Positions 25,968 through 33,219 of a stretch of 64,000 nucleotides of DNA are shown here, in pieces (the first letter of the stretch is position 1; every line of letters starts with the position of its first letter). Origin of the DNA: Avibacterium paragallinarum (lineage in GTDB: Bacteria > Pseudomonadota > Gammaproteobacteria > Enterobacterales > Pasteurellaceae). The notes beneath the pieces are model-generated. The model had not been told where the DNA came from and made no database searches. It saw only the letters and a list, made by a program, of their open reading frames with translations. The stretch is from contig NZ_UGHK01000002.1 of assembly GCF_900450705.1 (NCBI RefSeq), positions 248,001 to 312,000 of the forward strand, in the 5' to 3' direction. Made by a program: the position numbers and the translations under genes.

Positions 25968-26189
25968 ATGCAAAACGAAATGAAACGCTATGCAATTTCT
26001 TACTTCTTCAAAGGGAAGAAGTGGTGTTCAGATGTCTACGCCAACTCATTTGAAGAAGCACAAGAAAAAGTCAAAGCAATGTCCCAAGCAACTATTGATG
26101 GTGAGCTTTACTGTTCAATATATGTTCCAGTCAAGCCACAATCACGCATTGCAAGGTTGCTTTTAAAGCTACTACATAAATTTAGCTAA
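25968..26189 (+). CDS. Small phage protein
   Basis: 73 aa. RYAISYFFKGKKWCSDVYANSFEEAQEKVKAM is a beta-alpha pattern seen in small phage proteins; basic helical end. Function unknown. It starts 14 bp from the divergent YegP-like gene and ends just before the second boxA. Confidence 0.6.
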   Translation: MQNEMKRYAISYFFKGKKWCSDVYANSFEEAQEKVKAMSQATIDGELYCSIYVPVKPQSRIARLLLKLLHKFS

Positions 26190-26213
26190 TTCAATATTTC
26201 ATCTTGGTGATGA

Positions 26214-26225
26214 TGCTCTTTAACA
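26214..26225 (+). promoter_or_regulatory. boxA-type antitermination site 2
   Basis: A second perfect TGCTCTTTAACA, 487 bp after the first. It directly precedes the long gene-free structured stretch. Confidence 0.75.
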
Positions 26226-26654
26226 ATTTAGATAAAACACCTTGTCGCCTGATGGTGAGTAGTTAGTCAAAGCGTGGAAGACCCTATAGCACCACCGCTA
26301 CAACAGCATTATGCCCAATAAGGGAAACAGACATAATCCGACAAGGTGTTTAGGTGAAAGCTGGTCGCACATAATAAGGTGCAAGGGAGTAGCCGAAAAG
26401 AACAGTAGGACTTTTTGATTATTTTTGACCGATCCGATGACTCGTAGTGAGGTTGAAAGGAATGTTGAAGCAAGGGCGAGGTAACTACCAAAGCGGAATT
26501 AACGAAAAAATAATCTAGCAAACGCGGCTATAAGGGCGTGACAGCTTGGAGAGACGAGACAGCACTCATTCAAAACCGCATTCTTAGTCGCTCGTTTTTA
26601 GTCTTTTTTCCTCGTGGCTTTGAGTGTGGTTCTGAATGAGAAAGGAGAAACTCA
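26226..26654 (+). ncRNA. Long structured untranslated region (candidate RNA)
   Basis: About 415 nt without a credible gene. AAACACCTTGTCG (26235-26247) and CGACAAGGTGTTT (26339-26351) are exact 13-nt inverted repeats. A second stem, CTCATTCA-A-AACCGCA (26566-26581) with TGTGGTT-C-TGAATGAG (26626-26641), ends at the AAAGGAG ribosome site of the next gene. The G+C content is higher than in the flanks. It is either an independent RNA or a very long 5' leader; I do not recognise a known class. Confidence 0.55.
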
Positions 26655-27137
26655 ATGAAAAAATATGAATTAACCGATGAATATATCGAGATCGGACTTA
26701 CAACTAAAATTAAACTCTATCGCATAAAAGCTTTAGTAGCAATCGCATCAATCGGCGTTAGTGCTGGTGATTTGGGTGGATATGTCGAGAAAGAGTCAAA
26801 CTTAGATCAGAGTGGTAATGCCTGGGTGTACGGTAATGCCGTGGTATACGGTAATGCCGAGGTGTACGGTAATGCCAAGGTGTACGGTAATGCCAAGGTG
26901 TACGGTGATGCCGTGGTGTGTGAAAGATCTGATATTGTCTGGTTTTCAAACGTGGGTACGGAGTACGGTACATTAACCGTATTTAAAACTAAGCAAGGAG
27001 TATTGTGGGCTACTAGAGGCTGTTTTAGTGGCTCTGTTGAGGAGTTTTTGAAAAAATCCGCGGAAGTTCACGATGAAAAAACAAAACGAGAATATCAGCT
27101 TTTGATTGAAGTCGCTAAATCAAGGTTGAACAACTAA
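26655..27137 (+). CDS. Protein with YGNA hexapeptide repeats
   Basis: 160 aa. After a 45-residue N-terminal domain (LTDEYIEIGLTTKIKLYRI), residues about 56-87 repeat VYGNAx six residues at a time, as in left-handed beta helices. A helical tail follows. Such proteins occur in many prophages without known role. AAAGGAG precedes the start. Confidence 0.7.
   Translation: MKKYELTDEYIEIGLTTKIKLYRIKALVAIASIGVSAGDLGGYVEKESNLDQSGNAWVYGNAVVYGNAEVYGNAKVYGNAKVYGDAVVCERSDIVWFSNVGTEYGTLTVFKTKQGVLWATRGCFSGSVEEFLKKSAEVHDEKTKREYQLLIEVAKSRLNN
26821..26915. repeat. 18-bp tandem coding repeats
   Basis: About five units of GGTGTACGGTAATGCCRW, each giving the six residues VYGNAx. Unit number can change without loss of frame, so length variants are likely between strains. 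Confidence 0.85.
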
Positions 27138-27190
27138 TACGCCCACACGGAAGGCGTTAAACCCCGTGCAGACATAAATACTCCTAGGTT

Positions 27191-27217
27191 GCCCACTGTA
27201 ACAGGTGGGCTTTTTTA
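27191..27217 (+). terminator. Terminator before the AntA cassette
   Basis: GCCCACtgtaacaggtGGGC (inner CTG/CAG) followed by TTTTTT. The same hairpin sequence, inverted, occurs before the holin gene. Confidence 0.88.
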
Positions 27218-27218
27218 T

Positions 27219-27247
27219 TTGACACCGCCCCGCTCTTATATTAGGAT
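27219..27247 (+). promoter_or_regulatory. Promoter of the AntA cassette
   Basis: TTGACA (27219-27224), 17-bp spacer, TAGGAT (27242-27247). The -35 overlaps the T run of the preceding terminator. The first 12 bases, TTGACACCGCCC, are shared with the promoter at 31260. Confidence 0.8.
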
Positions 27248-27253
27248 ATAACC

Positions 27254-27521
27254 ACTTTCAAACGAAAGTCGGGATCGCAGTCCTGAATATACGAGGTGGT
27301 GAGTAATGGCTGCCTAAATGGTGGCTTTTTTTATAGCCGAAAATCAGCAAATCTACCTTTTTCACAAATTTGTGAAAAAGTCGTCAATGGTGAGCTGAAT
27401 GAGGAGACCGAAAGGTCTGCCGTTTTCTCGTATAGCGGTACTGCGAACCTTGTTCAGTTCACCACCAGTTATTCGCAGTAGCTCGTGGTGAGTTCTAAAA
27501 ACTTAATACGAGAAACTAAAA
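27254..27521 (+). ncRNA. C4-like structured leader of the AntA-type gene
   Basis: Order: hairpin ACTTTC-AAAC-GAAAGT; segment TATACGAG (27288-27295) then GTGGTGA; intrinsic terminator GGCTGCC-TAAAT-GGTGGC plus T7 (27308-27332); GAAA-capped stem AGACC/GGTCT (27406-27419); CTCGTATA (27427-27434) complementary to TATACGAG; TCACCACC (27459-27466) complementary to GGTGGTGA; then GTGGTGAG and ATACGAG again (27506-27512), 10 nt before ATG. The leader at 31295 has the same plan with changed but still paired stems. Confidence 0.75.
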
Positions 27522-28193
27522 ATGACAAATTCAAATTTAATTCCAGTCTTCAACGGTTTAATTGCAAATCAACCTGTACAACTCTGTAATGCTCGTGAAC
27601 TACACGCATTTGTAGAAAGTAAACGACAATATGGCGACTGGATCAAAGATCGCATATCAGACTACGGCTTTGTTCAAAACGAAGACTACATCATCGTCAC
27701 CGAACGCACCAACGGCAGACCACGCAAGGAATATCACATCACCCTTGATATGGGCAAAGAACTGGCAATGGTCGAACGCAACGAAAAAGGGCGACAAGTT
27801 CGCAAATATTTCATCGAGTGCGAACGCAAAGCTTTGCAACAACCGCAACAACTCGCCTTGCCTGAACCCGAAAAGAAATATCCTTTCGAGCATAGCGAAA
27901 AAGAGCTACAAAATTTAGCGTGGGATTGGTTCGCCCTTTTCAAATGTGTGGAATTTACCAAAGACATTGTGCCAGCATTAGATGCCATTCAATCCAAATT
28001 TGCCCCACAAGCACGGAGTATCGTCTCCGAATATGGCTCTATGCTCCGCCGTCATCAACCACTAATCCAAAAGCTCACCGCCCAATTTGAAATCGAAACT
28101 TGGGGCGATGAAAATTGGAATAGAGTACTGCCGACTATTCGGGATAACGAAATTCTTAACCCAAGAAAACGACTCCCACACCGCAATTTCTAA
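27522..28193 (+). CDS. AntA/AntB-type phage antirepressor
   Basis: 223 aa. The AntA/AntB domain spans residues about 20-100 ([21 protein letters not shown]...[10 protein letters not shown]), as in P1 Ant. From LALPEPE at 111 it carries the C-terminal domain shared with the KilA-N and BRO-N proteins. Antirepressors of this type inactivate the phage repressor directly, fitting repressors that lack a cleavage domain. Expression is probably held by the leader. Confidence 0.88.
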   Translation: MTNSNLIPVFNGLIANQPVQLCNARELHAFVESKRQYGDWIKDRISDYGFVQNEDYIIVTERTNGRPRKEYHITLDMGKELAMVERNEKGRQVRKYFIECERKALQQPQQLALPEPEKKYPFEHSEKELQNLAWDWFALFKCVEFTKDIVPALDAIQSKFAPQARSIVSEYGSMLRRHQPLIQKLTAQFEIETWGDENWNRVLPTIRDNEILNPRKRLPHRNF

Positions 28194-28287
28194 AATTTAA
28201 CCAAAACCGACCGCACTTTTCACCCGAAAATCGTGTGGCGGTTTCTTGCACCCTAAATTCAGTAATTTGATTAAAAAGGAAACAGAG

Positions 28288-28626
28288 ATGAAACAGCGTG
28301 GTTATGAAACATTGGTGGCAGGTTACGTTAAATCAAAATTAGGTGAAAACATCACCACAAGTCAGATTGCAACGCAATATGGCGAGGTTAGCCTTTATCA
28401 CAACAATAAACTGTATATCGCAGTGTTTGATAATCCAACCACCCTACAGATAGACGACATTAATCGCCAACTCTTCGCAGTACATTTCACGCATGAGCTA
28501 ATTTATCGAACGGGACGAAAACTACTGACCTTTGAAACCCAACGCTTACTAAAACCAGAAGTAAGTTATTTACTCAGACATCTAAAACAGATGGAGAAGA
28601 ACAATGCCAATTTATCGCGTACATAG
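28288..28626 (+). CDS. Phage hypothetical protein
   Basis: 112 aa; ATG at 28288 is chosen since AAAAGGAAACAGAG precedes it. A mixed alpha/beta pattern with no motif that I recognise. It overlaps the next gene by 23 bp, so both are in one operon. Confidence 0.6.
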   Translation: MKQRGYETLVAGYVKSKLGENITTSQIATQYGEVSLYHNNKLYIAVFDNPTTLQIDDINRQLFAVHFTHELIYRTGRKLLTFETQRLLKPEVSYLLRHLKQMEKNNANLSRT

Positions 28627-28849
28627 CAGTGCTTACCACGATGGCTCAACTAAAGGATTTCGCCACGACATTAAACATAAACGGCACGACTGTTTTCGTG
28701 GTGATGTGAGGATATTTCAAATCATTGATGGATATCCACATCAAATCTCACGGAAGCGGAAACGTTTTACAAATAAAGAAGAGGCTTATCAGTGGGCAAA
28801 GCAATTTGCTCAAACCATCACAAAGCAATTAAAAAGGAAACAAAAATGA
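28604..28849 (+). CDS. Small basic phage protein
   Basis: 81 aa, rich in Arg, Lys and His (HDIKHKRHDCFRGDVRIF), with a helical basic tail. Perhaps binds nucleic acid; not recognised. GGAGAAGA precedes the start; it overlaps the next start by 4 bp. Confidence 0.6.
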   Translation: MPIYRVHSSAYHDGSTKGFRHDIKHKRHDCFRGDVRIFQIIDGYPHQISRKRKRFTNKEEAYQWAKQFAQTITKQLKRKQK

Positions 28850-29010
28850 ACATTCAACACGTTAATTTTCACGGTGAAATTCATATTCATCTTCACATTA
28901 ACCCTCAACAAGAAACGCAATTAAAGCCCGCTTTTATGCCTATGGCGGGCGAAGAATGGGTTAAGCCTGACGATTTTTCTCCTCAATCTCAATCAGATCA
29001 GCAATCTTGA
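28846..29010 (+). CDS. Small His-rich phage protein
   Basis: 54 aa. NIQHVNFHGEIHIHLHINP is an alternating His/hydrophobic strand pattern that could bind a metal. Coupled to the gene before by ATGA. Its end is antisense to the end of the minus-strand gene at 28961. Confidence 0.5.
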   Translation: MNIQHVNFHGEIHIHLHINPQQETQLKPAFMPMAGEEWVKPDDFSPQSQSDQQS

Positions 29011-29161
29011 ATGTTTCCCAAATTAAACGGGAATAAAGTTGCTCAAGGGTAGGTTCTTTATTTGCCCTTTGTAAACGGGACTGCAAGGTGCTGGCAATCT
29101 GTTCTTTAGGAAGAATGCTCGCCGCCAACTGCAACCTTTCTGAGTACGTTAAATTTTTCAT
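28961..29161 (-). CDS. Small opposite-strand protein
   Basis: 66 aa, helical, with an AGGAG site before ATG 29161. LTYSERLQLAASILPKEQIA suggests a small helical bundle. Convergent with the rightward operon and overlapping it by 50 bp. Function unknown. Confidence 0.5.
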   Translation of the reverse strand: MKNLTYSERLQLAASILPKEQIASTLQSRLQRANKEPTLEQLYSRLIWETFKIADLIEIEEKNRQA

Positions 29162-29255
29162 TATCAATCTCTCCTATATTGGTTGTACGCAAACGCCAAT
29201 ATACCACGTTGGCGAGCGTGGTTAAATAAATCGCCGAAATATAAGGAAGCGAAAA

Positions 29256-29531
29256 ATGAACGATCTTATTAAACATACACTACAAACCCTACTCTTTCTT
29301 GTTGCCGTTATCACCGTGCTAAGCCTTGCCGATGCCTACGCACAAACGGCGGAAGATTACTACGCAATGCAAGGTTTCAGCCCTGAACAACTCGCCGAAA
29401 TGGAACGCCAAGCCAACCTTGAGTGGCAACAAGAACAAGGCGACTTACCGCCCAATTTAACCATTGAGGCTGAAAAATACCTCAAAAATTACACCGCACT
29501 TTTGCAACAGGAGATAACCAATGAACGATAG
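29256..29531 (+). CDS. Small exported phage protein
   Basis: 91 aa with a signal-type N-terminus (LLFLVAVITVLSLADAYA, cut likely after AYA) and an acidic helical remainder. It would act in the periplasm; a superinfection-exclusion role is possible but not shown. Inverted repeats TATATTGG/CCAATATA and ACCACG/CGTGGT lie upstream at 29176-29221. Confidence 0.55.
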   Translation: MNDLIKHTLQTLLFLVAVITVLSLADAYAQTAEDYYAMQGFSPEQLAEMERQANLEWQQEQGDLPPNLTIEAEKYLKNYTALLQQEITNER

Positions 29532-29802
29532 CGAACTTGCCCGAGCGGTGGATACCCAACGCGATCGTCAGTGTGAAGCCCATTACGCTGAAGATGGCTT
29601 TGAAGAACGGTTACAAGCAGAAATCCAACGCATTGACGAGCAAATCAGAAAGGGCGATGAAACGCTCTTTGACGATTTCACCCAAACACTGTGCGACAAC
29701 GATTTATTTTGGCTTGCCGTAGGAAGCGGGGCGGATTACCTCCCCTACCGACAACAAGCCATCGAGAAATTAGCCAAGCAAAAAATCATTCAGAGGATTT
29801 AA
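29521..29802 (+). CDS. Phage hypothetical protein
   Basis: 93 aa, acidic and helical (HYAEDGFEERLQAEIQRID). Overlaps the previous gene by 11 bp. Not recognised. Confidence 0.6.
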   Translation: MNDSELARAVDTQRDRQCEAHYAEDGFEERLQAEIQRIDEQIRKGDETLFDDFTQTLCDNDLFWLAVGSGADYLPYRQQAIEKLAKQKIIQRI

Positions 29803-29804
29803 TA

Positions 29805-30740
29805 ATGGAATTCAATTTAATTTTATCCACCGAAAGCAAAGTGCTTTCTACCAACATTTCCACCTTCCAACAACAAGCCGAAAACTATCTTGCCGGGCTT
29901 AGCAACAGATTTGAAACGGATGACGACTTCGCCCAAGCAAAGCAAGACATTAAAGATTTAACCGAGCTAGAAAAACGCACTAAAGAAGCCATTGCCAATG
30001 CTCAAAATGGCGAAATTAAACAGCTTATTGAACAGGCTCAAGCGATAGCAGAACGTTTCCGCCAAGCTCGTTTAGAGCGTGAAAAGCTGGTGAAAACCAA
30101 AGAAGCGGAAATCAAAGCGAGCATTGTTAATGACGCATTTGAACGACTTGCCGCCGTCAAATCAGGCTTTGAAAACGATGTGTGCATTGCACTTGAACAG
30201 GTTATCTCAAAAGCCACGATTAAAAAACGCTTAGACGAAGCAACCAAACGCCGTAGCACTCTTGCCACTCTCACGAAAGCTGTAAATGCCGAAGAAACCC
30301 TTATCGGGGCAGAAATTGCAACCGAAGCTGCTCGACTTTCTGCGCGTCGTAAGCTAATCCCTATCTCTTATGAGTATCTCTTTAAGGATTGGCTCAATCT
30401 GATTACTGGCGATGACGAACTTGAACCACTCATTCAAGCACGAATTGCCGAAGAAGAAAAACGCGAAGCGGAAATAAAAGCCAAAGCGGAACAAGAGGCA
30501 AAAGCCCGTGCGGAAGCGAAGTTACAAGAAAACGCCCACAGCCAACAGGAAAACATCAATGAAAATACGGCGAATAGTGGACCGCAAACGCCAAGCCAAG
30601 CAACGCCACCAGCGACAACGCAATTTATTCTTAAAATCCCTGCTCAAGAAATCCCATTTACAGGAACGCTTGAACAATTAAGAGAATATTTCGCTCCAGT
30701 GAAAGCGTTGGGAATTACTGCAACGATTGTGAAAAAATAA
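29805..30740 (+). CDS. DUF1351-like phage protein
   Basis: 311 aa from ATG 29805 (2 bp after the previous stop, AGAGGA upstream). N-terminal half is helical and resembles DUF1351 proteins found beside phage recombination genes. Residues about 215-250 are an A/E/K-rich coiled coil, followed by an Asn/Thr/Pro/Gln linker and a small C-terminal fold (FTGTLEQLREYFA). Probably accessory to recombination or replication. Confidence 0.6.
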   Translation: MEFNLILSTESKVLSTNISTFQQQAENYLAGLSNRFETDDDFAQAKQDIKDLTELEKRTKEAIANAQNGEIKQLIEQAQAIAERFRQARLEREKLVKTKEAEIKASIVNDAFERLAAVKSGFENDVCIALEQVISKATIKKRLDEATKRRSTLATLTKAVNAEETLIGAEIATEAARLSARRKLIPISYEYLFKDWLNLITGDDELEPLIQARIAEEEKREAEIKAKAEQEAKARAEAKLQENAHSQQENINENTANSGPQTPSQATPPATTQFILKIPAQEIPFTGTLEQLREYFAPVKALGITATIVKK

Positions 30741-30781
30741 GACGTTACAACCGCCCTACTTCTGATTAAAACAACGGTAAA

Positions 30782-30964
30782 TTAATAATTCCAAATCATC
30801 TCTTCAATTAGGGCGGTTTTAGATTTCCCAGTGCGTTCGCTTAATTCTGCTAAGCGTGAAATGGTTTCTTCTTTCAGCTTAAAGCCAGCCAAACGCACAC
30901 CGCGTTTTTTATCACTTTTAGCTTGCAATTCTCGCAATGTTAACCCTGATTTAGGACGCCCCAT
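30782..30964 (-). CDS. Ribbon-helix-helix DNA-binding protein
   Basis: 60 aa. VRLAGFKLKEETISRLAELSERTGKSKTALIEEMI is the strand plus two-helix pattern of RHH/CopG proteins. ATG 30964 (MGRPKSG) chosen. It is alone on the opposite strand, so perhaps an orphan antitoxin or operator-binding regulator. Confidence 0.75.
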   Translation of the reverse strand: MGRPKSGLTLRELQAKSDKKRGVRLAGFKLKEETISRLAELSERTGKSKTALIEEMIWNY

Positions 30965-31259
30965 AATAAAAACCCCTTGCATTGATGAAATGAATACATT
31001 AAGATTTAGGAACTGCCTAGCGATGGTGGCAGCCACCGCTAGGGCTTTTAGAACTCTAATCTAGTAAGCTGGCAGGCTCACTAAGATTAAAATTACTAGG
31101 ATTAAGACTTTAATCAACATAATCCAGTTCCTTTTTGTTGCCGCTCTCAACAAGGGCGGCTTCTTCATTTCTAGCCCCTTGCTAAAAACAAATGTATTTT
31201 AGGTTAAACTAACAAACAAAACAAGTTATTTTTTGGTTTAAGCTAAAATATTTTTTAAT
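30965..31259. other. Intergenic stretch with a strong hairpin
   Basis: No gene seen. CCTAGC at 31016-31021 pairs with GCTAGG at 31038-31043, with GGTGG/CCACC inside. It lies upstream of the minus-strand RHH gene and may be an operator or a terminator. The rest is A/T-rich. Confidence 0.5.
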
Positions 31260-31288
31260 TTGACACCGCCCAAACTTCAGCGTAAACT
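31260..31288 (+). promoter_or_regulatory. Promoter of the BRO-N cassette
   Basis: TTGACA (31260-31265), 17-bp spacer, TAAACT (31283-31288). Confidence 0.82.
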
Positions 31289-31294
31289 ATCCCC

Positions 31295-31586
31295 ACTTTC
31301 AAACGAAAGTCGGGATTTGCAGCCCTGAATAAGTACTAGGCGGTTAGAATAGTAGGTCGCCTTATGGTGGCTTTTTTTATAGCCGAAAATCAGAAAATCA
31401 AACCTTTTAAAAGGGGTACATCAAATTGATCCCCCCCTTTGAAAGTAGTCAATGATGGACTGATTAAGGGGATCGAAAGATCCACCGTTTACCTAGTACA
31501 GCGGCACTGCAAACCTTGATCAGTTCATCACCAGTTATTGCAGGACTAGTGATGAGTTTTTAAAACTTGTACTAGGAGCAGTCAAA
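31295..31586 (+). ncRNA. C4-like structured leader of the BRO-N gene
   Basis: Homologous to the leader at 27254. Hairpin ACTTTC-AAAC-GAAAGT; GTACTAGG (31333-31340); terminator GGTCGCC-TTAT-GGTGGC plus T7 (31355-31378); GAAA-capped stem GGATC/GATCC; CCTAGTAC (31492-31499), the exact complement of GTACTAGG; CTGCAA/TTGCAG stem; then GTACTAGG again (31569-31576), running into the AGGAG ribosome site 8 nt before ATG. So the middle segment can pair upstream or hide the ribosome site. Confidence 0.78.
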
Positions 31587-32234
31587 ATGACTACATTAAC
31601 TTTTCAAAATAAAAATCTTTCGGTTATCAATCAAAATAATCAACTTTGGATGACGGTTACAGAAATTGGTAACGCATTAGGTTATTCAGATCCATTTAAG
31701 TCAGTTAAAAATATCTACGATCGCCACGCTGACGAATTTACCCCAAATATGACCGCACTTATCGAAATGCAAACCAACGGCGGAATGCAAAAAGTGCGAA
31801 TTTTCAGCTTGCGTGGTGCTCACCTAATCGGAATGCTTTCACATACCAAAGTCGCTAAAGATTTTCGTAAGTGGGTGCTGGATATTCTCGATAAAGAAGT
31901 AGAACGACAAAAACCAAAACAACTCGCTTTACCCGAACCCGAGAAAAAATACACCTTTGAATTCACCGAGTACGAGCTTGAACAACTTGCTTGGCTTTGG
32001 TTCAGCCACAAAAGAATGAACACCCTACTTGCTGACCTTTACGAACCGCTCAATGCCCTTGGATCAACTTTCAGCGGCAGCGTGTACAGCCACGCCCACG
32101 AATATCACCGCCACCACGAGGAAAGCCAAGCCACAATGCAACGCTTGATTGAGCCATTCAAACAATCCACCAAACTCAACTGGCAAAGAGTGATACCCAA
32201 AATCACCCCAACAAGAAATTATCTCGATTTCTAA
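31587..32234 (+). CDS. BRO-N domain antirepressor
   Basis: 215 aa. BRO-N domain at about 10-105 (WMTVTEIGNALGYSDPFKSVKNI...FSLRGAHLIGMLS). From LALPEPE at 113 on, it has the shared C-terminal domain (YELEQLAWLWF). The 3' flank (ACCGACCGCACTT...GTGTGGCGGTTTT) is also like that of the AntA gene, so the whole cassette was duplicated while its N-terminal domain was exchanged. Confidence 0.86.
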   Translation: MTTLTFQNKNLSVINQNNQLWMTVTEIGNALGYSDPFKSVKNIYDRHADEFTPNMTALIEMQTNGGMQKVRIFSLRGAHLIGMLSHTKVAKDFRKWVLDILDKEVERQKPKQLALPEPEKKYTFEFTEYELEQLAWLWFSHKRMNTLLADLYEPLNALGSTFSGSVYSHAHEYHRHHEESQATMQRLIEPFKQSTKLNWQRVIPKITPTRNYLDF

Positions 32235-32315
32235 AATTTAACAAAAACCGACCGCACTTCCCCGTGAACCGTGTGGCGGTTTTGCTCAACCTAAATTCAG
32301 CCAAAAGGTGAAATT

Positions 32316-32438
32316 ATGTTCAAAATTTTAATGATTATCGGCTTGTTGTGGTGTGCATATGAATTAGATTTAGGCTCAGACTGCGACGGGCATTATTGTG
32401 GAATAACAACAGATTTAATAGCAAACAAAGGAAAATAA
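32316..32438 (+). CDS. 40-aa phage peptide
   Basis: Hydrophobic N-terminus (MFKILMIIGLLWCAY) then a short acidic tail with three Cys in SDCDGHYCG. Could be a small secreted or membrane peptide. Spaced 1 bp from recT. Not recognised. Confidence 0.5.
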   Translation: MFKILMIIGLLWCAYELDLGSDCDGHYCGITTDLIANKGK

Positions 32439-32439
32439 A

Positions 32440-33219
32440 ATGACAACAGCACTTCAAACTTTAACCCAAAAACTCGCTGAACGCTTTGAAATTGCAGACA
32501 GTTCAGGTTTAATACAAACCCTGAAAAACACGGCATTCAAAGGCGATGTAAATGACAGCCAGATGGCCGCACTTTTAATTGTAGCCAATCAATATGGCTT
32601 AAATCCTTGGACAAAAGAAATTTATGCCTTCCCTGATAAAGGGGGCGGTATTACACCAATTGTTGGTATTGATGGATGGGCAAGGATTTTAAATGAAAAC
32701 CCTCAATTTGACGGTATTGAATTCGATTTAGACGAAGAAAAGTGTACTTGTCGTATTTATCGTAAAGATAGATCAAGACCGATTAGCATTACAGAATATA
32801 TGAGTGAATGCTATCGTGATATACAAGGCCCTTGGAGAACGCACCCTAAAAGGATGTTACGCCACAAGGCAATGATTCAATGTGCAAGGTTAGCTTTTGG
32901 CTTTACAGGTATTTACGACCAAGACGAAGCTGAACGCATTGTAGAAAATCAAAAAGAACCGTTAAATGTAACGCTAAAACCGAATGTGATTGAAGGGCAA
33001 GCAGTCGAATTAGCCACATCTGAACAAATCGCCACCCTCAATCAGCTTATTCAGCTCACGAACACTGACACTGAAAAAGCCTTTGCCTACTGCAGTGTGC
33101 AAAGCATTGAGCAGTTGTCAAAAGCAAAAGCGGAACACTTTATCAAAACGCTTAATGGTCGATTAGATGAATCTGCACAAAATGCCAACAACAAGGCGAG
33201 TGAGGAAATTCCACTATGA
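32440..33219 (+). CDS. bet: RecT/Bet single-strand annealing recombinase
   Basis: 259 aa. Anneals single strands made by the exonuclease in the next gene. DSQMAALLIVANQYGLNPWTKEIYAFPDKGGGI is the diagnostic block; the core covers residues about 20-175; the C-terminal part may bind SSB. Overlaps exo by 4 bp, as an exo-bet unit. Confidence 0.95.
   Translation: MTTALQTLTQKLAERFEIADSSGLIQTLKNTAFKGDVNDSQMAALLIVANQYGLNPWTKEIYAFPDKGGGITPIVGIDGWARILNENPQFDGIEFDLDEEKCTCRIYRKDRSRPISITEYMSECYRDIQGPWRTHPKRMLRHKAMIQCARLAFGFTGIYDQDEAERIVENQKEPLNVTLKPNVIEGQAVELATSEQIATLNQLIQLTNTDTEKAFAYCSVQSIEQLSKAKAEHFIKTLNGRLDESAQNANNKASEEIPL

Noticed and set aside
26309..26521. 70-codon minus-strand frame in the structured stretch
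   Set aside because: No ribosome site or recognisable protein pattern, and it crosses the arms of the inverted repeat.
26821..26915. CRISPR-like repeat array
   Set aside because: Units are contiguous, without spacers, and in frame inside a protein gene.
27296..27481. 61-codon frame across the AntA leader
   Set aside because: It begins with GTG inside the pairing segment and overlaps all the RNA stems; the BRO-N leader does not keep the same frame. A short icd-like peptide remains possible but is not supported.
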